The translations under genes were made by a program, and so were the position numbers. The notes under the pieces are model-generated. The model ran no database searches. It was given only the letters and a program-made list of their open reading frames with translations, and was not told where the DNA came from. Source: Romanomermis culicivorax (taxonomy: Eukaryota > Nematoda > Enoplea > Mermithida > Mermithidae). Taken from it: a stretch of DNA of 64,000 nucleotides. Below, in pieces: positions 53,886 through 64,000 of the stretch (position 1 is the stretch's first letter; the number at the start of each line of letters is the position of its first letter). The stretch lies in contig CAWUHX010000122.1 in the NCBI GenBank assembly GCA_963922205.1, positions 248,001 to 312,000 on the forward strand, in the 5' to 3' direction.

Positions 53886-56800
53886 GTTATATGCTTCAAC
53901 AGGCAGGCAAGGTTAAAGTTCAAAAGACTCGTTTTTGAAATAAGTGGAAGAGTTTTATGCTGCACTGCAGAGATTAAAGAAAAAATTTTCCTTATAATGG
54001 GCCTTTATTTCCCGGCTAAAGCACAAAAGAAAGACAAGTTTATTGATTTACTTTTCGACAAAACGTGTGATAATCCAAGATTTTATGACGAGGCTATAGT
54101 GCTAGGAGATTTTTACTTTGTAAAAGACAAAAAACTTGTCAGGTCACTCGCAACAAATGGAATAGAAATAGGTAAAGAAAACCTCAACAAAATAAAATAT
54201 ATGCTGAATGTAGTGGACAGTCATAGAGATACTCATTAAGAGAAAATGAAGTTTTCCTTTTTTAGCAACGCACACAAAACATATTATGTGACAAAAAATT
54301 ATCACCAAACACTGAAAAGTGGCTTCTTGATGAGTGGACCCTTAGTGACCATAAAACGTACTCAATCTCTATTAAACATTCTTTCCTAAAGACTAAAAAG
54401 TTGCCAAGTCTTATTGGAAATATAATAGTGCGGAAATCAAGGAAATAAATAATAAAAGAATGGACAAAATCGAAAAAAGAAAACTCTCGGCAACAAGGGA
54501 ATGAAATAAAGAGGAAAATCAAACATTATTGTGATGACATACATAAAAAAGAAGCCTATGTTCGAAGAACTAAAAAAGAAAATATAGAAAAGGAAATGAA
54601 CAGGGTAGAAGAACGACTACAGTACTACGCGAGGAGTGAAGAGCTGAAAGAAAGGTTGCAAAAAACAGAAAGAAAATTACGAAAACTAGAAAATTATGAA
54701 ATAGAGCAAAGATTGAAGACCACACATTATAAAGAAATGATTACAGAGCGATACAGTATAGCCACAGCTAAAATGATACAAAAAAGGTCAGCTGAAAACA
54801 GAATAATGTACTCAATCAAAAATGAAAAAGCCGAAAAAATAGAAGATCAAGGAAACACATTAGCAGAAGTTCGGTCGCAGTTCAGTAAGAAATTCACATC
54901 TGAGACCATAGATGAAGACAGCATAGAAGAATTTTTACTAGAAGAACCGTACAACACGGTTTCCGAAAATCAAAATCTACAGTTAGATAAGGAAATAACA
55001 GACGAAGAAGTAAAAGCCGCGATAAATAGTTTCAACAAGAACAAATCCCCAGGAATTGATAGACTGCCTATCGAATTTTACAGAGAACATAGTGAAATTT
55101 TGATTCCAAAACTCACAAGATTGTACAACGATATATATGCAAGAGGAGAAATGACCTACTCAATGTATCATGGGGTAATTTCTCAAATATACAAGGGTGA
55201 TGGTGAAAAAGATCTACTAAATAATTGGAGACCACTTAAAATGCTCAATACCGACTACAAAATATTGGCGAAAATATTAGTTAATAAAATAAAAGACATA
55301 ATGCCCAAAATAATACATCCGGATCAAACATGTGCAGTAAAAGGCAGAGATACAAGAGACCGAATACTGAAATTCTACAATGTAATAAATTACTGTAATG
55401 ACAATGAAACTAACGGAATACTCTTGTCTGTAGATCATATGAGTGCTTTCGACATAATAGAATGGCCATTTGTGTTTAGGGCGTTAAAATACTTTAATTT
55501 TTGTGAAACTTTCATAAACTGGATAAAAATCATATACAAAAAAGGACATGCACGATCGACAGTCCAGGTGAATGGGCATCTGGCCGCACCTTTTGAGGTC
55601 ACCAGGGGTGTTAGACAAGGATACCCTCTTTCCGCACTTTTGTATGTGATTGCATCCGAACTAGTAACAAACTACATAAGAAATATGAAAGGAGTGATTG
55701 GCATAACTATTGGACGAGAAGAGTACAAAATTTCAAATTATGCTGATGACACGAATTTTCTCCTCTCCGATTTCCAGTCTTTAGATCGAATAATAGGTAT
55801 CTATAAGCTTTTTAAACGAGCTAGTGGGGTGACTTTAAAAGAAGAGAAAACAAAAATTTTAATTTTTGGTTACAAAAATATGTTGCCAAAAAAATATCAA
55901 GCATATCTAGAGGATACAATAAGAATATATGGTATATTTTTCAACCGTTTTGGGACAGACGATCAGAATTTCGAAAAAATAAAAGAAGAGTTAGGGAAAG
56001 TTAGAAATAGACCAGTAAGCTATGACATTTCGTATTTTGGCCGGGCAAAAATGCTAGACACATATACATTATCTAAACTTTGGTACAATCTATGCTTTTG
56101 TGAACTATCTGACGAATTAAAAAAAACAATTGAACAATCCTGCATAAGGTATATATGGTATCCAAAGCAAGGACGAGTACCGGTCAAAACGAATACTTTA
56201 AAACTGAGCATAGAAAAAGGTGGCATAAATTTCATTGACATTAAAGAAAAACAAAGTGCTTTAATTTTTATGATGCTCGTAAGATATAAAAAATGTCAAC
56301 AAAAAAATGATCTCTTTTGGCAATATCACAAGATGAAGAAAAGAACGTATGGAGACAGAGAACCACCATTTATTTATAAAATAATCGTAGAAACAGAAAA
56401 ACTATTACAGATGAATCAAGAAGATAATGGTTTGAAGATTAAGGGGAGAGTGGAAAAATATCAAAACGAAGCTATTATATCAATTGCTAACCGAAGACAA
56501 AGAAAAACAGGCAAACACAATGAAATACTGGTCAAAAGAACTGTTAGTAGACAAGGAAGAAATAGACAAGTATTTAAGATTGCAGAATCCAAGTATGTCC
56601 AAGGCGCAGTGCGAAATATTCATTATTCCATTTTGCACAGATTTTTGTACACGAGGTCATGCGCCAGCTATTATATGACAGGCGAAGACCCAAATAGCAA
56701 GTATTGCTTAGGAAGAAAATTAGGAAAAAAATTAATTATTAAAAAATTAATTAATAAAAATTAATAGTTAAAAAAAATTAGGAAAAAAAGGGAAAATCTA

Positions 56801-57599
56801 AAGCATGCCTTTCTAGAATGTCCCAGAATAGAGGGTTTTTGGAAAGAATTTAATGTTCTCATCTCAGAAGTGTGTGGAAAAAAATTGAAGCATCTGCCAC
56901 GAATAAAATTTTTGGAATTTTTTTTAGAACAAGCAAAATTTGCGAATTCGATGCTACTAATTGCACAAAAAACTATCTGGACAACACGAGGCAAAGTGGA
57001 AAGAAATAAAAAAATAATTAACTTATTCACTCTATACTTATTGCACATGAGAACCAGAGATTAAGTCAGCTAGAGAAAATTTTACCATACAAAACGTTTG
57101 AAACGTACTTTGAGGGAAATAAGCTGGATAGGTTGTCAAGATATAAGGAGTAGAAACTGACCTATTGTGGAAGTACCGAGAGTAGAGGTCAAAGTTTATT
57201 ACGGACTCTTCCTCATCTGTGGATGACCTCCCTTCAACTTGGCAGTTCATCTAGGCATTCTACGAGGATGCAACTCCAGCGATAAATGAATGGACCGTCG
57301 CTGGAAAAGACCATATCAACAACATCAATCAAATTTTGAAATAAGAATTTTCTCTGAATTTTGTTGATATAAAATACAAGAATATTTGCTTCAATCAATA
57401 TGGATATTGGAGTCATGTTTGGAAAGACCCTAGGCAATAAAAATTTTTGACTTTTTTTAGCATAAAGATGGAAGGCACTGTTTTTGGCGGAGGAACCCAT
57501 TCTTTGTTTTGTAAACTGCAAGGTAAGAGAATGAAAATAGATTATAGTTGGTTTTTCGAATTTTCATAAATGGCCGATTTTGTCTGGAAATGCCTGCAT

Positions 57600-58440
57600 A
57601 GGCATGCAAAATAATTTAATCTTCTCTTCACGTCAATGCCTTGTCCAGATGAAAGAAATAAACTGTAGACTTCCACTTTTCTAAACAAAATTTGTGTCTA
57701 AAAATTATGGAAATCTTTCTTGATTAGGAGAGAGTCAAAATTAGAAGGAAAAATTTCATAAAATTTCTATATCTCTATTCTTTCTTTTTCCTCCAATTAA
57801 AAAAAATCAATTCAACTAAAAATTATGAAAATCTTTCTTGATTAGGAGAGAGTCAAAATTAGAGGGAAAAGCTGGGTTAAATTTCTATTCTTTGTTTTTC
57901 CTTCAAAGTAAAGACATCAAAAATTGGACCTTGAAATTCTGTTACTCTTTCTACTATTGATCCATGAATGGTTGGATTTGTGGTTGAGCGAATTATACAA
58001 GAATTCAATTTTGTTTCTACCTCATGATTGAGGAACGAAAATATTTTAAATTGGAGAGGTATTACCCGCTAACAGTTTTTGCATTTTTTCGTGTTGCTGA
58101 TGCAAGAGTTGAAGTAAACAGCATTTTGCCGAGCATTTCCGGCATCATGGAGCTGAGTGCCAAAGAATAACGACATTTGAACTATGAAATTTTCACCTTG
58201 GAAAAGAGCATGAACACATTCAGGATTCAGCATCAGAGACCAGTATCTTCTACTTATTAAATAAGGTAAGGAAAACGTAACAAGATATGGAAAATTTTGA
58301 AAAAAGAAACCCTCTAATGGAATCAGAAAGAAATTGATGGTCAACATTTCGAGTTGCCATTTTTTGTTCTTGTGCTGGGTAATAAGGAAGAGAGGATAAA
58401 TATGATTTGTGCTCAATTTGAAAAAAACAAGGAATACTCA
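57600..58440 (+). repeat. Direct long repeat, copy B
   Basis: Second copy of 44300-45030. It has an extra internal tandem duplication of about 110 bp (57700-57790 and 57815-57900, both with GATTAGGAGAGAGTCAAAAT). The two copies bracket the LINE and foldback cluster. Confidence 0.7.
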
Positions 58441-58899
58441 TGGGTGGATGGGACATTAGAGTATATGATAGATCCTTGACTGATAATTGGTAGAGCGTGG
58501 CATCCCATTTTTGCTAATTGAATATATATGCTCAAAAATGGGATTGTCAGCTTTGCCTTGGTATTCGGGGTGATTTTATACAATGCGAAATCGAGACTCG
58601 TTTTTCGTATGGAAATTTATTTTCATTAAATATTTTTTGTATATTCAGGGAACAAGGAAAAAAATCGTTCGGAAGTATTTTGAGAACTGAAAAAATCGTA
58701 AAGAAAATGATTTCGATGTTGTTGATTATTAAACTTCATCACCTTACGTCTATCGCAAGTGTGCATTTTTCTTGTTAATTTTTTGCGATTTGAAGTAATG
58801 TTTGTCATTGACCGCAAGAAATTTATTTATCTTACGCTGCTAAATTGTATTGTTTGAAAAAAAGAAGTTAAAGTTCAACATTTTGAAAGTAGTATTATT

Positions 58900-59190
58900 T
58901 CATGTCCAACGTCAGGATCTGGTGCCATGTGCTGTTGATATGCTTCTCCTTTCGATTATCACAGCCTCTGACACTGACTCCCGATTGATTTGGCTCGTCT
59001 TCACTATTACCACGACTAACCGACCATGTTTTGCAGTGCATCTACGCTACGGATATGCCTTTTGTCCAAATCGGGTTCTCATAAAAAAAATCACTGGGTT
59101 CTCATGAAAAAAAAAATCACCCAGTTCTCATGCATCGTAGAACAGAGGTTCTGTACTCTCGACGTTATTTGAAACATTTTCGGCACTGAG
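58900..59190 (-). pseudogene. Second fragment of the APE-type LINE endonuclease
   Basis: Matches 36135-36355 on the same strand (shared blocks near ATCACAGCC, TATTACCACGACTA and AGTTCTCAT/GTTCTGTACT). It carries a local duplication of AAAATCACTGGGTTCTCAT. No open frame remains. Confidence 0.65.
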
Positions 59191-60498
59191 TATAGGGGCA
59201 GTTGGCTAATGATATACCGTGAAATAAGTCGATATCTCAGCTTTTCGGCGTCAATTTTTGCGTGAGAACAATTCCATTTGATACTGTTGTATTTGGAAAT
59301 AAGTCGGGGCTTTGAGTCTCAGGCAGGATTGGGATTCCAGGGTTCGTCCTTAATTTACGTATTTCCCTCGCCTACGCTTACCCGATTAACTTAATTAATT
59401 GTACTTAAACCCAACACAATTATTCCCACCAATTAAGGAAAATATGTTTCCTTAATTGTCTCCCTAATTAAGTATAAACCGAAAAGGGGAGACTTTTCCA
59501 CTTTTATCTTACTAAATCGAAAAACACTTACTTACAAACGATACGGGGCGAGAATACAGACGAATCACTCCCACACACTGGGAAGAAAAACAAATAATGA
59601 ATTGCGTGCCCGGGAGGCGGCAAGTAGAAAATAAAGTGGCCAGCGGGGCACACATACAATAAGAAAAACATATAAGAATAATACACAATGAGAGAGCCAG
59701 CGCACGCGTACCGACGTGCGCTACAGTAAGACGACTGTTGATGGTCCGTGTTGCTCGCTCCACTTGGCACCTGCAAGCCTCATGCGCGGTTTGACAAAAT
59801 GATGAAAATTGGCGGAAAACACACTACAACAATACAGTTGCTAGTCCTCCAAGGTTCAATTGGATTCCGAATCATTATCTGGTCAAGATTTGGCAACAAT
59901 GGCAATGTTTATGACATATTGAGTTAAGCTACATCTTTAGCTCAGCAGGAGCTCAAGTCTTAGCTCAACGTCCTGAGCTTCGAGTTTAAACAAAACAAAG
60001 AATCAGCAGTGTGTTGAAGGATCAAACATAAAAAATGTAATCAGACTATTTAAGGTGAATCCTGAACAGAGGTGGTTAAATCAAGTCCGCAAAATATAAA
60101 CAAAATTATTTTCAACGTTCACATGCTTAGTTCAGTAAAACCCTGATTCCCGACGAAGAACACTAGCGGATCGATTTTTTAAATAAAAACCGTTATAGAT
60201 TGACTGATTTTGATGAAAATACATTTAGAAACGAAAAAGTTGCTAAGTACAGGAAAGTGAAGGACAGTGGAAACTGCATTCACGGGCAACTTTCACTGAT
60301 AGCTCACAAGGAGGGAAAAAATTGGTTTTAATTTTTGAAAATAACTCTGTATGTAACCATTTGCACAAGAGATACGATCGCCGATCTAGAGCTGACACAA
60401 TAGCAACTCTCGGACTCTAGCAATATCCCTTTACATCAAAATTATTAAAGGCGAATATGAAAATTCCGTGTGATTTAAAAGTATAATTTCCACCATTT
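59191..60498. other. Intergenic, no gene recognised
   Basis: Includes a cluster of TTAATTAAG words at 59.39-59.47 kb and a short minus-strand frame at 59.5-59.8 kb that has no domain. A run of AGCTCA words lies at 59.94-59.99 kb. Confidence 0.4.
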
Positions 60499-60745
60499 TG
60501 AAGTTTGGGCTTGATCTATACTTTTTTGTCAAAAATCTGTCGCAAGTGATTGCAACAATCAAAATAGAACGGATCTCTTATTTTTGCTGTGCGCAGGAAA
60601 CATCTTGATAAGTTCTATCCAGTGAAATTTATTTCGTGAGAAAGATTTGCATAGTGTTGCAAATATCAGCTATTTTGTAAGCGTCCTGCGTTTTTTACGT
60701 TTCTTGCGTCAAAACTTGATTTAAAGCTCAGAGTGGATATTTGTT
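60499..60745. repeat. Partial inverted copy of the 37.2 kb MITE
   Basis: GATCTATACTTTTTTGTCAA followed by CTGTCGCAAGTGATTGCAAC matches the complement of 37570-37627, and the AGCTATTTTG / TTTCTTGCGTC part matches its interior. The second end is not clear. Confidence 0.5.
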
Positions 60746-60819
60746 GAACATGAAAAAGATATTTTTATAAGTCAGCAACAGTTTATCCTCCTCGTATATT
60801 TCTGCTTTGCAGAGATCAC

Positions 60820-61060
60820 TATAGTCTTTTTTTGTCAAAATGCTTCCAAATAATGAATCTGGAAAGCAAGTACTATTTTATATTTTGAGCATTTTCTCCC
60901 GAGCCGTAGTTTATATGGAACTGAAAATTTGTGACAAAACTCAACAAACAATAAGTAATTTTTTGAGAGAAAAATTTTGCCGTAAAAGATTCGCATAGAA
61001 AGTTTTGGGTTCACTACATATATGTGTGATTTTTCGTTTTAGAAGCATTTTATAAAAAAT
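60820..61060 (+). repeat. Copy of the CTATAGTC-type dispersed repeat
   Basis: Starts CACTATAGTCTTTTTTTG; shares ATGCTTCNAAATAAT and TGCCGTAAAAG blocks with 24330-24775. Confidence 0.45.
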
Positions 61061-61314
61061 AGATAATAGAGTTGACTGTTTAGTCAGAAAAAATCATGAC
61101 AACACGTTAATCCTGCGAAGCAACGTAATCATCATTTTTCGACTACAGAATCCGCAGTGAGTAACCCACCTTTAGATTCACACTAATACCTTCAACAATT
61201 TTCCCAGTAAAAACGTCTATCGTAAAAGTTTTGCATTAACATGTCGATTTTTGCACTTTTTTGATTTGCAAGCATTTTATAAAAAGCGGATTCTACATAG
61301 AGTAATATGCTCAG

Positions 61315-61509
61315 ATGGAACACTACTCAATATCGATGAAAAATCAGGAAGTCTTGATTCTTGTTGTACTGTTGCTAGGCGAAATTGTTTTTTCAAACAG
61401 GATACCACTACGATCAGCGCTTGAAACTGCAGATAAATGTCAATTTTTAAGTTTGATATTTTTCATTTGTCAATATGGTCCAAAATGTGAGTTCGAACAT
61501 CTCAGATAA
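61315..61509 (+). CDS. Possible CCCH zinc-finger exon or small secreted ORF
   Basis: The frame starts at 61315 with a later ATG (61336) before a hydrophobic stretch (V-L-I-L-V-V-L-L-L), and ends in C-Q-F-L ... C-Q-Y-G-P-K-C-E-F-E-H-L. C-x9-C-x5-C-x3-H fits a CCCH finger, and Y-G-x-K-C-x-F-x-H is the usual end. Hydrophobic start and finger do not normally go together, so the true exon may begin inside. It is the inverted counterpart of 4767-4994 and converges on the Cys-rich exon copy. Confidence 0.35.
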   Translation: MEHYSISMKNQEVLILVVLLLGEIVFSNRIPLRSALETADKCQFLSLIFFICQYGPKCEFEHLR

Positions 61510-61675
61510 CGCGTGATAATTTCTGAGAATTATAATCTTTAATTAAAATTTTTTCTGTTTTATCAACGTTTCAATCAATTAGTAACTAATTGCAATAAAG
61601 TTGCCGTGAAGCCTCGGGCTATTTCATCGTCAATTCGTAAGTCATATGACGGGAATGTGTAAGCAAATTTCTTGT

Positions 61676-62080
61676 TCACTTGTCGCAAGTCATGAGCGGC
61701 CGCTTTTCGTAACTGTCGGGCGAATCTTTGTACGTAGCGACACAAGAGAAGTCGCCGGCGCAATAAGTTTTTAGTTTGGTGCCCGAAACGCACGGGTAGC
61801 CGAATTGTACGACCGGCTCGGATGAATGATCAGGATAACAGGCGGCCGGATGCGGTTTCGTTGATTTATTACAAATTTCGCACAATTCGTATAAGACAAA
61901 CGGTATATGATCGGCTTGACCTCTCCGACCGTAGTTGTTTTGGACGCTATTATATTTCTGAAAAAAAACAAGGTTTGTTTCTTTGCTTGGGCCATAGTTT
62001 TTGAGATCTATCGGATTGCGAAGCGTAGAAACTTTCACCAGCGAAAACCCCTGAGACTTCCATATTCCGTTATCATACAT
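61676..62080 (-). CDS. Second copy of the Cys-rich (ADAMTS-like) terminal exon
   Basis: From R-G-Q-A-D-H-I-P to the final T-C-D-K it matches 4375-4656 with only about eight replacements in 80 residues; all cysteines are kept. In the other copy an intron ends just before this point. Here the frame is open through the equivalent region up to an ATG at 62080, so either the intron is retained or the open frame is accidental. The exon proper probably begins near 61957. Confidence 0.55.
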   Translation of the reverse strand: MYDNGIWKSQGFSLVKVSTLRNPIDLKNYGPSKETNLVFFQKYNSVQNNYGRRGQADHIPFVLYELCEICNKSTKPHPAACYPDHSSEPVVQFGYPCVSGTKLKTYCAGDFSCVATYKDSPDSYEKRPLMTCDK

Positions 62081-62109
62081 GAGACATTCGATAGACCATC
62101 AGCAGTCAG

Positions 62110-63209
62110 TAAAAATGACATAATTATAAGTGGCGCGGACGCGCCAAAGCCGACGCCAACTATTATAATACACTTGGACCCCCTTTTTGGGTTTCTCCCT
62201 AGAGTCGAAAAGGTTGCAGATAGAGGTTTTTTAAATAATATCCGGCATAGATGCAAACATGGGAGTGGCAAAGGTCATTGGGGCTCTATCTTCAAATGGT
62301 ACACGGTGGGGCGCCAAAAACGGCCTTCTTTGGGATTGTCTACCTGTGGGTTCCACATTGGGTATTTGATCTGCAAGTTCAACATAATGAGGCATGCATC
62401 TATCGAGTGACCTCTCAAACTCTTTTTCAGATTTTTTGAAATTATCAACTTGGTCAAATTATATCATATCAGTGACCAACGTTCGAGAAATCGCTGAATT
62501 TGACAATTTAGCATTATGCTTTATTTGTGTCCTAAAAAATAATTATTTCAGAGAAAAACGGAAAAAGCTGTTGATCCCTGTCAGAAATAGGATTTCCATA
62601 GTGTTTGGGGCAAAGGGTGTTCGACGCTAGGAAATTGCGAGAAATCGCGATTTTTCAGAAAAATCGCCTTTGATCGCTTCAAAAAAATTATTTTTTGCAG
62701 CATAATGCACTACGGTGCCAGAATTTTTTTCAGTTTCAATTGAACCGATTGGGATCTTCGGAATGCGTCGGTTTTCGATCATGGGGAATTCAATGGACGC
62801 GGCATTTTACACAAAATAAGATCCTGAGTGTAAACAAACATAATTCCGCGACTTTTGGTGGAAAAGGCTTTCAACTGGAGGAATTCAATGGATTACACAA
62901 AAACTTATCCCGTGTGACAAGCGTATTTTCTTGGTTCTTTGAAATTGGGTGAGAGTTTAAAAAATTGAGTTATGTAATATTGGATTTTTATTCTTATTAA
63001 AAAATTTGTTATGTCTGAGAAAGTACGTTTTGGAGCTTAGTGCATCGAAAAACCTCCCAACCATATATGTGCAGCTCCAAAATTTTGAGGAGGGTACGGG
63101 GAGTGGACCCCGGCTTTCTGACTTTTTTTCAGACAAAAATTCAATAAAGTTGACCAAAAAATTTTTTTCCCTTGGAACATTTTTCCATTTCAAAACTCTG
63201 TTGGCGTGG
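62110..63209. other. Intergenic, no gene recognised
   Basis: A GC-richer part at 62.1-62.45 kb has short frames on both strands without a domain. The part at 62.94-63.06 kb is related to 1.90-2.01 kb. Confidence 0.4.
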
Positions 63210-63716
63210 GTATTAGTGTAGTACGTGCACCGGACTTCATATTTTGTGAACCATTGTGAAATTTGCATATGTAACATAGTAACCTAGGTAAATCGATACC
63301 GTGGAGTTCAAAAATCATGTCAATTTTTTCCTACAGTAAGCCGATGTCGTTCTACAGTACACTTTTCACATGAAACTCAAAAAGTAATATGAAAACTACG
63401 CAATTAACAGCTTGAAAAAGTAAAAATAACACTTTACACATTACAAATTTTGCATTTTTTATCAAAAACCAACTTCATTTTTTGTCAAAAACAATTTTTG
63501 TCATGGATTTGTCAATTCACGAGTTTTGTTTTCATTATTTATTATTTATTCATGGTATGAGAATTAAATCGTAGCTCAGTTAGGTTGGATGGTTTAGCTC
63601 AATCGGTTAGGCGCTCGCTTCGTAGTCAACAGTCTGCAGTTCGAAACCCACCGGAGACGGAAAAATTTGCGAAAAAACAGCGTCGAAAAAGTCCGGTGCA
63701 CGTACTACACTAATAC
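63210..63716 (+). mobile_element. Small element with 27 bp perfect inverted repeats and a tRNA-like segment
   Basis: Bases 63210-63236 and 63690-63716 are perfect inverted copies (they contain GTAGTACGTGCACCGGACT). A tRNA-like segment (63587-63655) lies near the right end. No open frame of note inside. Confidence 0.6.
63587..63655 (+). repeat. tRNA-derived SINE head
   Basis: A box TAGCTCAATCGGTTAGGCGC and B box GTTCGAAACCC at tRNA spacing. The acceptor and anticodon stems do not close well, so a SINE remnant is more likely than a working tRNA gene. Confidence 0.5.
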
Positions 63717-64000
63717 CGTTGCCGTGCACCCCCATATTTTCTTCGCACATGTGTGCTTCCAACTGCACAGAAATTTTTTACTAAATTTATTGTTCATAAA
63801 ACAGGAATCCACTGTGGGAAGTAAACGTATAAAATCCAGCCAAGTTTCTAAGAGAAAAAGTTTCAGCATCACAAAGTCTTCTTAGGACTGAATCAATTGT
63901 GTGAATCAATTCCAAGCATTAGAATTGCGCAGATGAGGAAAACTCTGCAATTGTGTCAATGTAATATAGGACCTACATATTATATTATAGGCTTGACTGA

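Larger units (their letters stand above)
49750..57064 (+). mobile_element. LINE retrotransposon (L1/Tx1-like), broken, with nested insertions
   Basis: It reads ORF1 with a knuckle-like motif, a NADAR-like domain, then ORF2 with endonuclease and reverse transcriptase. It is interrupted by a G-rich foldback (49972-50190), a tandem-motif foldback (51427-52543) and a Tc1/mariner-type transposon (52569-53885). With the last two removed, the ORF2 frame reads on across the gap. The 5' end and poly(A)/target duplication were not found; the 3' end is about 57064 or a little beyond. Confidence 0.8.
51230..57064 (+). pseudogene. LINE ORF2: endonuclease and reverse transcriptase (broken)
   Basis: The ATG at 51230 starts L-S-F-L-T-F-N-V-Q-N-L-R, the usual start of an APE endonuclease. 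The frame is cut at 51418 and resumes after 53886. The endonuclease G-D-F motif near 54105 has Tyr where Asn is usual. The RT (54596-56764, 722 open codons) holds K-S-P-G-x-D, N-W-R-P-L, D-Q-T-C-A-V-K-G-R, V-R-Q-G-Y-P-L-S-A and Y-A-D-D (55739-55750). An A-rich slippage region at 56720-56800 shifts the frame, and the C-terminal F-L-E-C-P ... F-W block continues to the stop at 57064. The long RT frame suggests modest age. Confidence 0.85.

Noticed and set aside
61676..62410. Long frames on the opposite strand of the Cys-rich exon copy (61907-62410 plus)
   Set aside because: They are shadows of the conserved minus-strand exon and show no domain.
63587..63655. Working tRNA gene
   Set aside because: Box sequences fit, but acceptor and anticodon stems fail to close.

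Overview
This window is genomic DNA from an invertebrate animal, AT-rich, with genes in pieces, canonical GT..AG introns and heavy transposon content. A nematode or a close relative is the best guess. The pointers are degenerate TTAGGC-type (nematode telomere-like) repeats, a single-exon serpentine-type receptor, and Ty3/Gypsy elements with a one-ORF layout like the Cer1 element of Caenorhabditis. None of these is decisive.

Host genes are few. They are: ADAMTS-like exons at 2.6-4.7 kb, with an inverted second copy of the last exon at 61.7-62.1 kb; a seven-transmembrane receptor (6.0-7.0 kb, minus); two paralogous genes with matching phase-1 last exons (23.9-24.2 kb, and a two-exon single-pass membrane protein at 30.9-32.8 kb, both minus); and a small secreted macin/defensin-like cysteine-rich peptide (38.5-38.8 kb, minus).

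The rest is mostly mobile DNA. A complete 9.3 kb Ty3/Gypsy-type element (8586-17879, minus) has 895 bp LTRs and a 4 bp target duplication. Its single reading frame runs Gag - envelope-like glycoprotein - protease - RT - RNase H - integrase and is broken by one in-frame TGA. A second LTR element (19386-23219, plus) has 393 bp LTRs and has lost most of the envelope and all of PR-RT-RH, yet keeps a 990-codon frame that fuses Gag and an envelope stub to integrase. Both families place the envelope-like segment between Gag and Pol, which is the most striking feature of the window.

From 25.5 to 28.9 kb lies a decayed DNA transposon with long inverted repeats, carrying a nested tRNA-derived SINE. From 31.6 to 37.6 kb and from 40.9 to 49.1 kb there are many small foldback elements. 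Several share an AAGGC-N-TATACT terminus, and several have arms built of short tandem motifs.

A LINE occupies about 49.75-57.06 kb. It carries a NADAR-like domain between ORF1 and ORF2, and is interrupted by a G-rich foldback, a tandem-motif foldback with a 9 bp duplication, and a Tc1/mariner-type transposon. Fragments of a second LINE (APE endonuclease) lie at 36.1-37.1 and 58.9-59.2 kb. The right end has the inverted copies of the 4-5 kb genes and a tRNA-headed repeat.
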